DNA from: Spiroplasma endosymbiont of Poecilobothrus nobilitatus
Lineage (GTDB): Bacteria; Bacillota_I; Bacilli_A; Mycoplasmatales; Mycoplasmataceae
Assembly: GCF_964030655.1 (NCBI RefSeq)
Contig: NZ_OZ034915.1
Coordinates: forward strand, 682,001-746,000
DNA: 64,000 bases
Direction of reading: 5' to 3'
Positions within the stretch are counted from its first letter, which is position 1. Every line of letters begins with the position of its first letter. The notes under the pieces were generated by a model, which ran no database searches, had not been told where the DNA came from, and saw only the letters and a list, made by a program, of their open reading frames with translations. Of this stretch, positions 15,163 to 26,871 are shown in pieces. Made by a program: the position numbers and the translations under genes.

Positions 15163-15190
15163 TTGCATTTTTTTATTTTTTGTGTATAAT
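15163..15190 (+). promoter_or_regulatory. Candidate promoter for the E2-like gene
   Basis: TTGCAT (15163-15168), 16-nt spacer, TATAAT (15185-15190) with TG just upstream. A second TATAAT with TGA before it lies at 15232-15237. Both precede the gene starting at 15324. Confidence 0.5.
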
Positions 15191-15323
15191 ATTATTTTTT
15201 ATTTTAATACTAAAAAACAATGAATGTATGATATAATTACTTTGTAATAAAATGAGTATAAAAGTGGCTAAACTAAATTTAATAAAACATATTAAGTTTT
15301 TTTGAATGGGGTAATCAGAAACA

Positions 15324-18296
15324 ATGAAAAAAATTAGAGTACTAACGTTAGAAAAAAAAGGAATTTTAAAAAAATTCTTGTATCAGAATGAAGAAATTAA
15401 ATTAGGTGATAAAATTGCTTTAATTGAAAATGAAAATGGTCAATCTATTATTACAGCCCCAATGGATGGAATTATTGTTAAGCCAATTAAAGAAGGCACT
15501 AAAATTAAACCCAATGCTGTTATTGCTAATTTGCTAACAACTGAAGATGAAATTGAAAAGTATTATTTCAAACGCCTTGAAGATAACGAATTTACTCGTT
15601 TAAATAAAAAAGGGGTAAAATTTTCGACAACAAAAAATGGTCAATTTGGGACAAAATGAAATGATGTTGAAGAAGATGATTATTCAGGAATTAGTATTAC
15701 GAACGAAAATACTTTACATCCAACTTTTACGCCGCCTTTATTGAATCAACAACAAGTTTACAATAATGAAAACATTATTAATTCAAGAGCTGCATTAATT
15801 AATAAACAACAGCCATATGATACTTCGATATTATCACAAAATTTTAACCAAAATGGTGGGAGTCCCTTTTCTGAAGAGAATGCTATTAATAATAGTCCTT
15901 ATTTTTCAACAAATATTGAACAAAATCAATCTATTAATTTTCAACAACAAAACAATATATCATCACAAAAACAACTTTTTGAACAACCCACTAAAATAAA
16001 ACAAGAAGAACACAAACGATGGGATGAAACAGCATTATCTTTTGGTCCTAAGAAAACACGAAGATTATCATTTAAAAATTTAAAAATTGATGATAATGAT
16101 ATTATTAATAATCGAGAAAAAATTCCTTCAATTGATACAATTAAAAACCCAATGAATAAAGAAAGAAAAAGTGAGGCGAAGACAACAATGGTTAATATTC
16201 CTGTTTTGAATAGTAATATGTTTCAAGAAGGTAACTTTGAATCACAAATAAATAGTTTGAATCAGCCGCCTTCTCTTCCCAACCAAAATATTATAACGAA
16301 TGCTATTCCAATTGGACAAACAAAATTAACAGAAGAAAATCAAGCAAAAGAATATGCAAAATATTTAGTTAATACAACAAAGCATCAAGATGAAGCACCA
16401 ATTAATGCAGCAGCATTTTTTGGTTGTCAAAATGAAAATACTAGTTTTCGTAATCTTGTAAATAAACGTTGTGAGCAATTGCATAATAATAATGATTTTC
16501 ATGAGTTATCATTAGAAAGTGATAATTCCAAAAATTCAATGGATTTTTTAGATGAAGATGGACGTCCTAAAATTTTACGTAATATTGTCCAAAGAAGAAT
16601 GAATGATTTAATTAAAAGAAATGTATCACCAGAAGTACAAACTGGGTATAGTAGTTCTGCTTCTAATTATAATGACAATGTTAATACTTTTAAAACAAAT
16701 GACAAAGAATTATCTGATGAAACTTATATTTCTGCTGATGGTTACATAATTGATCCAAATGAGTCAAATGAAGCGAAAGAAAAAAAACAAGGACATTTTT
16801 CCCCATTAAAATCTTATCGTGATCGTTTATATGAAAAATTAAATGATAATGGGCAACGAGAAAAAATTTTAAAAACAAGAAATCAACGAGAGTTAATTAA
16901 GAAAAGAATGGAACAAATTGCAAAAAGAAATGTTGAAGTTGATTCTGTTTTAGGAGGAATTAGTAATTATCAGCGTCCTTCTTTTGAAGAAGACGAATGA
17001 CAATATAAAATATTAGATAATGAATATTATGATAATAATTCGCAGCAGAAAAAAACAAATGATGATATAGTTAAACCATCTTTATCATACGAAAAACAAC
17101 AATCATCTAAGCAACTAACTCAACTTGAAAACAGTGATGAAAGTAACTGTAGTTTAAAAGGCACAATTGATAATAATGTAATGATTGAATTGGCAATTTT
17201 AAAAGAACGTTTAGCTAATCAAGAACAAAATAATCGTCAAAATGAATTATTACGAGAAATTCAAAGTTTACATCAAGTAAATAATAATAATAATAATAAT
17301 AATAATACAGATGGAACAAACATTGAAAAAATGATGCAATATATGTTAATGCAACAAATGCTAAAAACAATGAATGAATCAGATACTGTTTTAAAAGAGA
17401 TGTTAAAAGAATTTAAATTTAATAATAAACAAGGGCCTGAATCAAGAACTGAACATAATTGTGAAACACATAATTTACAAGTTAAAAAATTTAATTCCGC
17501 AGAAACTACAATTCCTAATACTTATGGAAACTTGGTGCAACCATTAAATAACAATTTAAATATTATTAATACTAATAGTCAAATTGAACCACAGGGATTA
17601 GAAACAAGAGAAGAAATTAAATCAACAAGATATCCTGCGATTCAATCAATGATTATGTCTCAAGCACATGTTCCACCATTAACAATTAATACTGAAATTG
17701 ATATGTCAGCAATTATTGATCAACAACGAAAATTAAAAAATGCTAATGCTGACCATGGTGTTCGATTTTCAACAATGAGTTTTTTAGTAAAAGCAGTTTC
17801 GTTAGCTTTAAGTGAATATCCAAAATTAAATTCATATTATGATTCAAAAACAAATCAAATTGTAATTAAAAATTCACAACATATTGGGTTATCAACAGAA
17901 ACTAGTGAGGGATTAGTTATTCCAGTTATTAAATTTGCTGAACGAATGAGTTTAAAACAAATTGCAATTAACATTCAAGAAACAATTGAACGTTTACGCC
18001 AAGGTGAATTATATGATTATGAATTAAAAGGAAGTACTATTACTATTGCCAACTATGGAATGGTTGGAGCAGTTAATGCAACACCAACAATTTTTTATCC
18101 TAATTCAGCAGTAATTGGTGTTGGGCGTATTGTTCGTAAACCAATTGTCATAAAGGGGGATAAACTAGTAATTCGTTCAATAATGAATCTTTCTTTAACA
18201 ATTGACCAACGAATTATTGATGCTGCAGAAGCGGGGATTTTCTTAACACGATTAAAAGAAATCTTAGAATTGCCAGAATTAATTACGTTATCATAA
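15324..18296 (+). CDS. Degenerate E2-like acyltransferase with long Asn/Gln-rich linker
   Basis: One continuous frame of 990 aa (TGA read as Trp at 15657 and 16998). Residues 1-75 resemble a lipoyl/biotinyl domain ('IITAPMDGIIVKP') but the usual lipoyl-lysine turn (DKA) is absent; 'ENGQS' stands there. Residues about 90-770 are low-complexity, Asn/Gln/Ser/Glu-rich, with a (AAT)9 run coding nine Asn. Residues about 775-990 align by eye with the 2-oxoacid dehydrogenase acyltransferase core ('GLVIPVIKFAERMSL', 'ITIANYGMVGAVNATP', 'AVIGVGRI'), but the catalytic HxxxDG reads QRIIDA (Q962). It stands alone, without E1 or E3 genes. Probably a non-catalytic, perhaps structural, E2 derivative; function unknown. 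Confidence 0.75.
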
Positions 18297-18321
18297 AAAA
18301 ATCTTATTAATTAAAAATTAA

Positions 18322-19402
18322 CTTTAATTTTGTAGAAAACTCTTGATATTTATAAAATATACCTAATTTTAGGTATATTTTTAATATAAGAGGTGAATAA
18401 TTAATGGAAAAAATAATTAAAGAATTAATAAATAGTTTAACAGATGATTAATTTTTAGAATTTCATGAAAAAATCAAAAAAGAAGCAGAATTAATTAAAA
18501 AACAAAAACGATTAAATGAAATTGATCAAAAATTTAGGGATAAAGGTATTAAATGTCCTAATTGTCAATCTTTTTATTGTGTTAAAAATGGTCATAATCC
18601 TGAAGGAAAACAAAAATATTTATGCAAAAAATGTCGTGCTAGTTTTGATGATTTTCGTGATCATTTTACGTATTGAAGTCATTTAAATTATGAACAGTGA
18701 AATTTATTGATTAAAATTTCATTATTAGGCCAATCTAGTAAAATGATTTCCCGCTTTATTAAAACATCACCGAAAACCGCTTGATATAATCGCCAAAAAA
18801 TAATGAAATCAAAACAATTAGAAAACACCAAATTAAAATTTAAAACGTTAAATGGTCAAATTCAAATCGATGAAACATTTATTAAAGAAATCCACAAAGG
18901 TAATTTTAAAGATAAATTTGATAAAAGAAAAATTCATCTTGATTCATTTTCAACCAACACTAAATGTTGTATTCAAATGGCTGTTGATAGCAATAATAAT
19001 ATTTATGTTAAATCAACCAACACAAAACGATTACAAAAACAGTGAATTATTGAAAATATTAATAAACAATTAATCAAAGAAAATTCAATTATTATTTCTG
19101 ACATGCAACCATTATATTTATTAGTAGCAAAACAAACAAATTATATTTTATTAGCAATTAAAACTAGTACAAATCCTGATGCTAGTTATCGGAAGTTAAA
19201 TAAAATTAGTAAATTACAATCAAATCTTAAAGAATCCTTAATTCATTATCATGGCTTAGGTTTCACGAACATTAAAAATTATTTAAATCTCTGAAAATGA
19301 AAATGCCAGCATAAAGGTTTAACGCCAAACCAACAATCATCGGTATTATATTTTAACGTATAAAAAAGTTAAATAACAATATTAAAAGTTTATATAATTT
19401 TC
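18322..19402 (+). mobile_element. IS1595-like element copy A3 (right end lost)
   Basis: Left end at 18322 and transposase start at 18404, but TAA at codon 16 (18449-18451) as in A1. The rest of the frame is largely open. The last 70 or so bp are missing because IS3 copy B3 abuts at 19403. The centre of its leader hairpin reads AATTTT instead of AAAATT as in the other copies. Confidence 0.88.
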
Positions 19403-20624
19403 TGGATAGGCTACAATTATTAGTGCCATAATTATATAGACTTCAAAATTAGATAAAATTATTAAGAAAGAAGGAATATAAAAATGGGAAATAAAACTTC
19501 ATACTCTGAAGAATTTAAAAAACAAATTGTCATGCTATATAAAAATGGTAAAAGTGTTATTAATCTAGGGCAAGAATATAATTTACCAAAACCAACTATT
19601 TATAGTTGAGTTAAAAATTATAATAATTCTGGTTCATTTAAAGCAAAAGACAATCGCACACTAGAAGAAAATGAAATAATAACTTTACGAAAAGAACTTA
19701 AAGACTTGAAAATGGAAAATGACATTTTAAAGCAAGCCGCACTGATAATAGCCAAAAAATAACAATAATTAATAACAACAAAACAAAATATTCAGTAAGA
19801 AAAATATGTAAGATTTTAGGTTTATCAAAATCAACGTATTATTATCAAACTAATAAATGTATTAACAAGCAAGTTAATAATTATGAACAAGAAATTATCA
19901 GTGCCTTTAATAAAAGCCACAAAATTTATGGGGCTCGCAAAATTAAAGTTATTTTAAACAGAAAAGATATCATCTTATCGCGGCGAAAAATCAGATTCTT
20001 TATGATCAAAAATAATTTGGTTTCTAAATACACCAAATTAAAATATCATAATCATAAAACAACAGTCAATAATGACCAAATTAATAATATTTTAAATCGT
20101 CAATTTAACAACAAAAAACCTAATGAAGTTATTGCTAGTGATTTAACATATGTTCAAGTTGGCGCTAAATGACATTATATTTGTTTATTAATTGACTTGT
20201 TTAATCGTGAAATAATTGGTTATAGTGCTGGGCCGAATAAAACAGCCGAACTGGTCTAACAAGCTTTTCATAAAATAACACGACCATTAAATCAAATAAC
20301 TCTATTTCATACTGATCGTGGTAATGAGTTTAAAAATAAAATCATTGATGAAATTTTAATAACTTTTAATATTAAAAGATCATTAAGCAATAAAGGCTGC
20401 CCTTATGATAATGCTGTGGCTGAAACAACTTACAAAACTTTTAAAACTGAATTTATTAAGGGTAAAAAATTTAAAAATTTAACACAATTAAAATACGAAC
20501 TTTTTGATTTTGTGCATTGATATAACAATATTCGAATTCATGGCAGTTTAAATTATTTATCTCCAGTTACTTTTAGAAAACAAATGTCTATATAAAAAGT
20601 GTCCTAAAAAGTGTTGCCATTCCA
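19403..20624 (+). mobile_element. IS3-family copy B3 (orfB nonsense)
   Basis: Full 1222-bp copy. orfA (19484-19762, 92 aa) is open and ends GCC AAA AAA TAA. A -1 slip on the A run would fuse it to orfB ('[17 protein letters not shown]...'), the usual IS3 mechanism. orfB runs to TAA at 20593-20595 but has TAA for CAA near 20257, and 'VSDLTY' reads 'ASDLTY'. Flanks show no duplication; a neighbouring deletion removed the end of A3. Confidence 0.9.
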
Positions 20625-20661
20625 ACCACAACAATATGATTTAGTAATAGAATTTTATTAA

Positions 20662-20695
20662 AAAAGAAGATATATTACAATATATCTTCTTTTAA
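20662..20695. terminator. Bidirectional hairpin terminator
   Basis: Perfect 15-bp stem AAAAGAAGATATATT / AATATATCTTCTTTT with a 2-nt loop, AT-rich ends on both sides. It lies just beyond the stop of the leftward glucosidase locus. Confidence 0.7.
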
Positions 20696-20699
20696 TCTT

Positions 20700-21328
20700 T
20701 TATTTAGAAAATAACCGAATTGTTGACAATCGTTCTTTATATTTACTCATTTTAATCTCATAATTAGCTAATTGCTTTGGTGATAATAAGTCTAAATTTC
20801 GTTTTAACTCATACATTTGCATATAAAAGCGAATAACCTCAGCTTTAAGATAATTATTCCGCATAATTTGTTCTAAATAACCTGTTTTTGCTTTTAAACT
20901 TTTAACAATTTCTAAATAAATAATCTTTGTTTCTTGTCCACTTTTTTTACTAAGAAAACGAAAATTTTTACTAATTCAAGCTTCGGATGTGAATCATTCT
21001 AGTGTTACTTCTTCATTTTAATTAAAACAAGCTAAATGAATTTCTCGTTTCTTATCCTTTGTTCCCGCTCGGTAAAAAGCATCATTTTCTAAATCATCAT
21101 ATGTTAGGTTAGGTTAGCATTCATATCATATGCCAACATTGTTAAAAACATATGAAAAGTTTCACCTAATGTTTTTTTAACTTTAATTACCAGAATTAAC
21201 TTTAAAATTCGTGATGCTTCACTATACCGCGAAACATACACTTGTTGATTAAATTTGCTATGATTATCATCATATTCTTTTTGTAAAGCAATTAGACGCT
21301 CTGAATTTGTAATTTTAATTTTAAATCC
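20700..21328 (-). pseudogene. Decayed gene next to phospho-beta-glucosidase (possibly DUF3284-like)
   Basis: Reverse-strand remnant ending at TAA 20702-20700. Readable pieces include 'YDDLENDAFYRAGTKDKKR' and 'RNNYLKAEVIRFYMQMYEL', broken by a stop near 21018 and a slippage-prone GGTTA repeat near 21105-21117. DUF3284 proteins often neighbour phospho-beta-glucosidase genes in Firmicutes, but the match here is only suggestive. Nonfunctional. Confidence 0.35.
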
Positions 21329-22732
21329 TTAAATTAATTCTGATTCATATTCAAATACACCTGTTTTAGCAGTTTCAGCAATAAAATTAGCTGATTTTTT
21401 TAAAACCCTTTTGCCGTTATTAGTTAAATCTAATTGAACAAATCCATAACGATTTTTATACGCATTCATTCATGAACAATTGTCAATGTAAGCTCAAGAA
21501 TTATAACTAAAACAATTGGAACCTTCCTTAATTGCTTGATGAACTCAAACTAAATGTTCTTTAGTAAAATCAATGCGATATTGGTCATTAATAATACCAT
21601 GTTCTAAAAAACGTTCTTCATTCTCAACTCCCATTCCATTTTCTGAAATATAAACGGGAATGTTATTATAATGTTCTTTTAAATTCATTAATGTGATATA
21701 AATTGCCTTAGGAAAAATTTCTAATCCTCGGTATGGATTAATGCGACGCCCTGGTATTTCATAAGGTTGGTAAAAATAATGTGGTGTAATTGCTCCATTA
21801 GTAAAATCTGGAATAAAATCAACGCCTTTTACTCAAGCTGGTTGATAAAAATTAACTCCTAAGAAATCAATTTTTAAGTTCTCATCTTGAATTAATTCTT
21901 CATCTCAATCAACAATTTGTCACATAAAGTTATATTTCTTAGCAACTTATTTCAATTCTTGTGGATAAGCATTTTTAACCATTGGATCTAAAAAACAATT
22001 AATTGTAAACAAATCATGTCATTTTTCTGCTTCTAAGTCAGCCTTATTTTTGCTACGAGGAATTGAAGGTGAAATGCTTAAAATGCACACAATTTCTCCT
22101 TTTAATTTTAATTGTCGAAATACTTTAATTGCTCATTTAAAAGAAATTAAAGTATTCCACTGGGTTTGCATACCGTGTTGCATATTAACTTCATTTGGAA
22201 AATGTCAATCATATCAATAACTACCTTCAATTACAACAATTGGTTAATTAAAAGTGGTAAACATTTCAACTCGATCACCAAATAATTCAAAACAAGTTTT
22301 TGCATAAAAAAAAGCATCAACTACTTATCGCGAAAGCCAACCGCCTTTTTGTTGTGCTCAATATGGCATATCAAAATGAAATAAATTAATAATTGGCTTA
22401 ATGTTATTTTTTAATATTTCATTAATTACATTATTATAAAATTCAACTCCTTTTTGATTAACTGTTTTTCCATCAGGAATTAATCTAGTTCATTGAATTC
22501 ATGTTCGTAATGAATTAAAATTTAACTCCCTTGCAATTTTAATATCTTCTTGATAACGATGGTAAAAATTATTTAAACAAGGTTGTTGATTAAAAAAACT
22601 GTATTTTTCTAACTTAAATAAATGATCTCAATTTGATGCAGATTTTCCATTTTCCAAAGATACCCCTTCTGTTTGCGAACCAGAAAAAGCACTGCCTAAT
22701 AAAAAATTTTTTTTAAAATTATACTGCCCCAT
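21329..22732 (-). pseudogene. 6-phospho-beta-glucosidase (GH1) pseudogene
   Basis: Reverse frame from ATG 22732 (ribosome site GAGGAGA) to TAA 21331-21329, about 467 codons, the size of GH1 6-phospho-beta-glucosidases that hydrolyse PTS-imported beta-glucosides. 'FLLGSAFSGSQTEG' opens the barrel and 'VYISENGMG' holds the nucleophile Glu. Three in-frame TAA codons kill it: 22327-22325, 22246-22244 and 21949-21947. The middle one replaces the Glu of 'TFNEP', the acid/base catalyst. No PTS transporter is nearby. Confidence 0.85.
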
Positions 22733-22795
22733 TAGAAATCTCCTCTCTAAAACACTTTTATTATATCTATTATTTAGAGAATAAACAATAAAACA

Positions 22796-23338
22796 TTATT
22801 TAAGTAATTTGGATTTTAATACTAAATATTGTTGCCATAACGTTTCTACACGACTATGTTCAAAAATAAAAAGTTTATTTTTAATTAAATGTTTTAAATT
22901 ATCAATTTCTGTTCAAATTGCATTAACAATATCACGACTATATTTTCAAGCAATACGATTTCGATTAAACTCTTTTAGATCTAAAATTTTATAACTACCA
23001 TCGGCAAAAACTTTAATGTCTAAATCATAATCAATATACTTAATTGTTTTTTGATCCATAATAAATGGCGATGCAATATTACAATAATAATTTATCCCGG
23101 TATCTTTAAGCATACAAATAATATTACTTCAATTTTTCCGATTAAAAATCCAGATTGCTGGTTCATTTGTTTTTCATTTTCTACCATTCAATTCTGTAAC
23201 AGTAACATCTCCATTTACTAAAACAATATATTCTTCTTCTAGTAATAAAACAACTGCCGATTCTCAACTACGGTAAACTGAACCATTATGTTTATAAGCA
23301 TGTACTAAGACACTAACTCCAACTTGTAACGAGTCCAT
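22796..23338 (-). CDS. DUF402 protein, nucleoside tri-/diphosphate phosphatase (Ntdp-like)
   Basis: Intact 180-aa reverse frame from ATG 23338 (GGGAGGTAAC upstream) to TAA 22798-22796, with TGA-coded Trp. The core '[10 protein letters not shown]' followed by '[17 protein letters not shown]' and 'ILDLKEF' matches the DUF402 fold of the YgaC/Ntdp family, whose members hydrolyse nucleoside tri- and diphosphates. Length is normal for that family. It is intact between pseudogenes, which suggests it is still selected. A terminator for leftward transcription lies upstream at 23636-23677. Confidence 0.8.
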
Positions 23339-23872
23339 AATGTTACCTCCCATAATTTACTTTTTCAAAATTACAGCAAAAAACAACTAAAAATAATACA
23401 ATAAAAAATTATGTAAAATTATTAAATTTAAATTGCCATAATATTTAATTTTATTTTGATATTAATTACTTTAAAATAAAATGCTATTTTAAATACGTCA
23501 ACATTTTCATTATATCAGTTGTATTTATTAAGTAAATAGACAGGCTTTAACTAATTAGAATTTTTTTTATTGTAAATAAATTATTTTGGAAATTATAAAT
23601 TTATATATTGCTTTTTATAAGATCTTATAGTTAAGTAAAAAACTCCCCTATTTGTTTAACAATTTTAATAGGGGGGATATTATATTATATTTTTTTCTTT
23701 TTAAAATGTAAATTGTACTATGAAGTGTAGCAGCTTATTTGATATCATTATAACACCAATAAAATAAATGTTCAATATAATTTATTTTTAAAAAATTTAT
23801 TAGTTTTGTCTTAAATTTATGAATTTTGGCACACTGAAAAATAAAATGATTAAAATTTATGATAACTATCAC
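23339..23872. other. Non-coding stretch
   Basis: Very AT-rich, no convincing gene in either direction. The only clear structure is the hairpin at 23636-23677, listed separately. Confidence 0.6.
23636..23677 (-). terminator. Rho-independent terminator, leftward
   Basis: Stem TCCCCTATT (23644-23652) / AATAGGGGGGA (23667-23677). On the reverse strand the stem is followed directly by six T. It would end transcripts coming from the IS30/SpV1-like remnant. Confidence 0.75.
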
Positions 23873-24725
23873 TTAAAATTTAAACATTTGTATAAAAACT
23901 TCTTTTGAAGATAGTCAATGTAAAGATTTTTTAAGTTTAGAGTTTATTATATTAGCAACTTCTTGATAGTAATTTATTGAATAAATACTTAAATCAGTAC
24001 CTTTTAAAAATCAATGTCTAAAATCGCGGATTGCTCTTTCAACTTTGGGTTTTTGTGTTGGAGTTCCAGCATCACAAAAATACACTTTAGCATTTGTTAT
24101 TTTTTCAATTTTTTCTCAATCAGCAAATTCTTTTCCTTGATCTGTTAATCTGTTATTATTCCTTTGCATCTATCTTTGAAAAATCTGTTAGAAAAAATTC
24201 GTTTTACTGCGTTTGTAACTTCTTTTGTTGTTTTTTCTTTTAATGGTTCAATGATTTTAAATTGGGTTAATTATTCTATTAAAACTAAACAAACACTATT
24301 ATTTTTACCAACCATAGTATCCATTTGAAATCAACCAAATTCATATTTATCATGTTTTGCTTGGTCAATAGTTCTAAAATTTTTTATTTTTCCGCGATTA
24401 TCAATTCTGTTTTTCGTTTTATATTTTTTGCCATGAAAATACAAATTATACTTATTGAAATTTAAAAATCCCAAATTAATATATTTATATAAAGTTTTAA
24501 AAGATACCGGAAATTTAATACTAAACTCTTTTTCATATTTTTTACAAATTTGTTCTGGTGAATCATGAAATTTGTTATATTTTTCATCTAATCATTCTAA
24601 AATATTTAACAATAATGATGATTTTTTAAAACATTTTTGTCGTTTTTGTAAATAATTTTCGTGTGCTAATTTAGCATCATATTTATTATCTTTGTAAATT
24701 GTAAATGCAAATGTAGCACTTTATT
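23873..24725 (-). pseudogene. IS30-family transposase of spiroplasmavirus (SpV1) type, pseudogene
   Basis: Reverse-strand remnant lacking the N-terminus. Readable in order: 'KFHDSPEQICKKYEKEF', 'KTLYKYINLGFLNF', 'FGWFQMDTMVGKNN' (first catalytic Asp), 'LTDQGKEFADWEKI' (second Asp) and 'THKQ'-like 'TPTQKPKVERAIRDFRHW' (catalytic Glu). IS30-type integrases of this kind are carried by plectroviruses of Spiroplasma. It is broken by a TAA near 24268 and a frameshift near 24150-24170. Its 5' side runs into a long palindrome at 24691-24766. Confidence 0.75.
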
Positions 24726-24766
24726 TTTTTCAATAAAGTGCTACATTTGCATTTACAATTTACAAA
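24691..24766. repeat. Perfect 35-bp inverted repeat at broken IS30 end
   Basis: Arms 24691-24725 and 24732-24766 are exact reverse complements with a 6-nt centre. The left arm continues in frame into the IS30-like transposase remnant ('ATFAFTIYKDNKYD'), so the right arm is an inverted duplicate of transposase coding sequence. Confidence 0.9.
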
Positions 24767-24785
24767 AAAACTACTTTTGTAGTTA
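24763..24785 (-). terminator. Terminator of tRNA-His
   Basis: Stem AACTAC / GTAGTT with a 4-nt loop (24769-24784) and a T run on the reverse strand, seven bases past the encoded CCA. Confidence 0.8.
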
Positions 24786-24791
24786 AAAATG

Positions 24792-24866
24792 GGGCGGATG
24801 ATGGGACTTGAACCCACGAATGCCGGAGCCACAATCCGGAGCGTTAACCTCTTCGCCACAACCGCC
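24792..24866 (-). tRNA. tRNA-His (GTG anticodon)
   Basis: Reverse-strand cloverleaf: acceptor G-GCGGTTG with CATCCGC-C-CCA, anticodon stem CCGGA / TCCGG with loop TTGTGGC (anticodon GTG), T arm GTGGG-TTCAAGT-CCCAT. The extra 5' G opposite C73 is the tRNA-His hallmark and CCA is encoded. One acceptor position looks like a T-T mismatch. A TATAAT box lies 7 bp upstream (24879-24874). Confidence 0.95.
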
Positions 24867-24928
24867 ATATCTGATTATATAAATAACCTTATTTATTATA
24901 ACTTAAAACAAAAAAATGTAAATAGAAT

Positions 24929-26070
24929 CTTTAATTTTGTAGAAAACTCTTGATATTTATAAAATATACCTAAAATTAGGTATATTCTTAATATAAGATG
25001 TGAATAATTAATGGAAAAAATAATTGAAGAATTAATAAATAGTTTAACAGATGATCAATTTTTAGAATTTCATGAAAAAGTCAAAAAAGAAGCAGAATTA
25101 ATTAAAAAACAAAAACGCTTAAATTAAATTGATCAAAAATTTAGGGATAAAGGTATTAAATGTCCTAATTGTCAATCTTTTTATTATGTTAAAAATGGTC
25201 ATAATCCTGAAGGAAAACAAAAATATTTATGCAAAAAATGTCGTGCTAGTTTTGATGCTTTTCGTGATCATTTTACGTATTGAAGTCATTTAAATTATGA
25301 ACAGTGAAATTTATTGATTCAAATTTCATTATTAGGCCAATCTAGTAAAATGATTTCCCACTTTATTAAAACATCACCGAAAACCGCTTGATATAATCGC
25401 TAAAAAATAATGAAATCAAAACAATTATAAAACACCCAATTAAAATTTAAAACGTTAAATGGCCAAATTCAAATCGATGAAACATTTATTAAAGAAATCC
25501 ACAAAGGTAATTTTAAAGATAAATTTGATAAAAGAAAAATTCATCTTGATTCATTTTCAACCAACACTAAATGTTGTATTCAAATGGCTGTTGATAGCAA
25601 TAATAATATTTATGTTAAATCAACCAACACAAAAAGATTACAAAAACAGTGAATTATTGAAAATATTAATAAACAATTAATCAAAGAAAATTCAATTATT
25701 ATTTCTGACATGCAACCATTATATTTATTAGTAGCAAAACAAACAAATTCTATTTTATTAGCAACTAAAACTAGCACAAATCCTGATGCTAGTTATCGGA
25801 AGTTAAATAAAATTAGTAAATTACAATCAAATCTTAAATAATCCTTAATTCATTATCATGGCTTAGGTTTCACGAACATTCAAAATTATTTAAATCTCTG
25901 AAAATGAAAATACCAGCATAAAGGTTTAACGCCAAACCAACAATCATCGGTATTATATTTTAACGTATAAAAAAGTTAAATAACAATATTAAAAGTTTAT
26001 ATAATTTTCTTTTAAAGTTATCATATTGATGATTTTTTTTATTTCATCAAGAGTTTTCTACAAAATTAAA
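24929..26070 (+). mobile_element. IS1595-like element copy A4 (heavily mutated)
   Basis: Complete 1142-bp copy with 9-bp duplication AAATAGAAT (24920-24928, 26071-26079). The transposase from 25011 has at least four stops (for example about 25126, 25401, 25427, 25840) and one zinc-ribbon Cys changed to Tyr ('FYYV'). Inserted between tRNA-His and the YigZ remnant. Confidence 0.9.
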
Positions 26071-26227
26071 AAATAGAATTATTCCTACATCTTAAAAACA
26101 TATTTTTTATAACATTAAAACAAATAAGATGTTAGTTTAAAAAGGATTATTATGTTAATAAATCTTATCATTAATTTTATATTATATAATATATTAGGTA
26201 CAGATATGTAGTACCCAAAGGAGTAAA

Positions 26228-26853
26228 AATAGAAAAAGAATAACAAAATATATATAGTTAAGAAAAATAAAATTTTAACTAAAGAATTAATAATTCGTAA
26301 TGTTAAATTTCTTTGTTTTGCTAGTTACGTTCAAACAGAAACAGATGTTATTAACTTCTTAAAAAAGTATAAAGATAAAAAAGCAAACCATAATGTATAT
26401 GCATATGTCATTGGGAATCGTCGTGAAAATATTTACAAAACCGATAATGGTGAAACACGACATATTGCAGGGAAAACTATCTTAGAAAATATTCTTGAAA
26501 AAAATATAACAAATATTATTGTTCTATTTCTTCGGTATTTTAATCCAATTTACAGTTTACCCGAATATTGAATTAAAAATGGATATGCAACAATTACGCG
26601 TATTATTTTAAATTCTGCTCAGTTAGAAAAAATTAATGAACAAATTAAAATTGGAATTTTATTGCGCCCATTAAATGAAGTATTTTTACGAGAACTTTTA
26701 GACAAAAATAAAATTAATATTATATCTAGATTAATTTATCGTGGTGACTTAATTTTTACTATAATTATTGATCGTAACAACAGTGTACTAATTGAATTAG
26801 ATAATTTAATTATTAAAGGAAAAATCTATAGTTATAAAATTTTAAAAAATTAA
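26228..26853 (+). pseudogene. YigZ/IMPACT-family protein, pseudogene
   Basis: Frame ending at TAA 26851-26853 reads 'VKFLCFASYVQTETDVINFLKKYKD', 'VYAYVIGN', 'DNGETRHIAGKTILENIL' and 'NIIVLFLRYF', which follow the IMPACT/YigZ order (the family has GEPSGTAG and VVRYFGG). The conserved glycine-rich KLGAGGL segment is scrambled to 'PIYSLPEYW', and the start region has TAG in frame with ATG changed (AGGAG then ATA). Probably dead; the C-terminal domain is readable to its end. Confidence 0.7.
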
Positions 26854-26871
26854 AAAATCTTATTAATTTTT

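Noticed and set aside
24686-24868. Reverse 60-aa open frame over the tRNA
   Set aside because: It coincides with tRNA-His, its terminator and the palindrome; an accidental frame.
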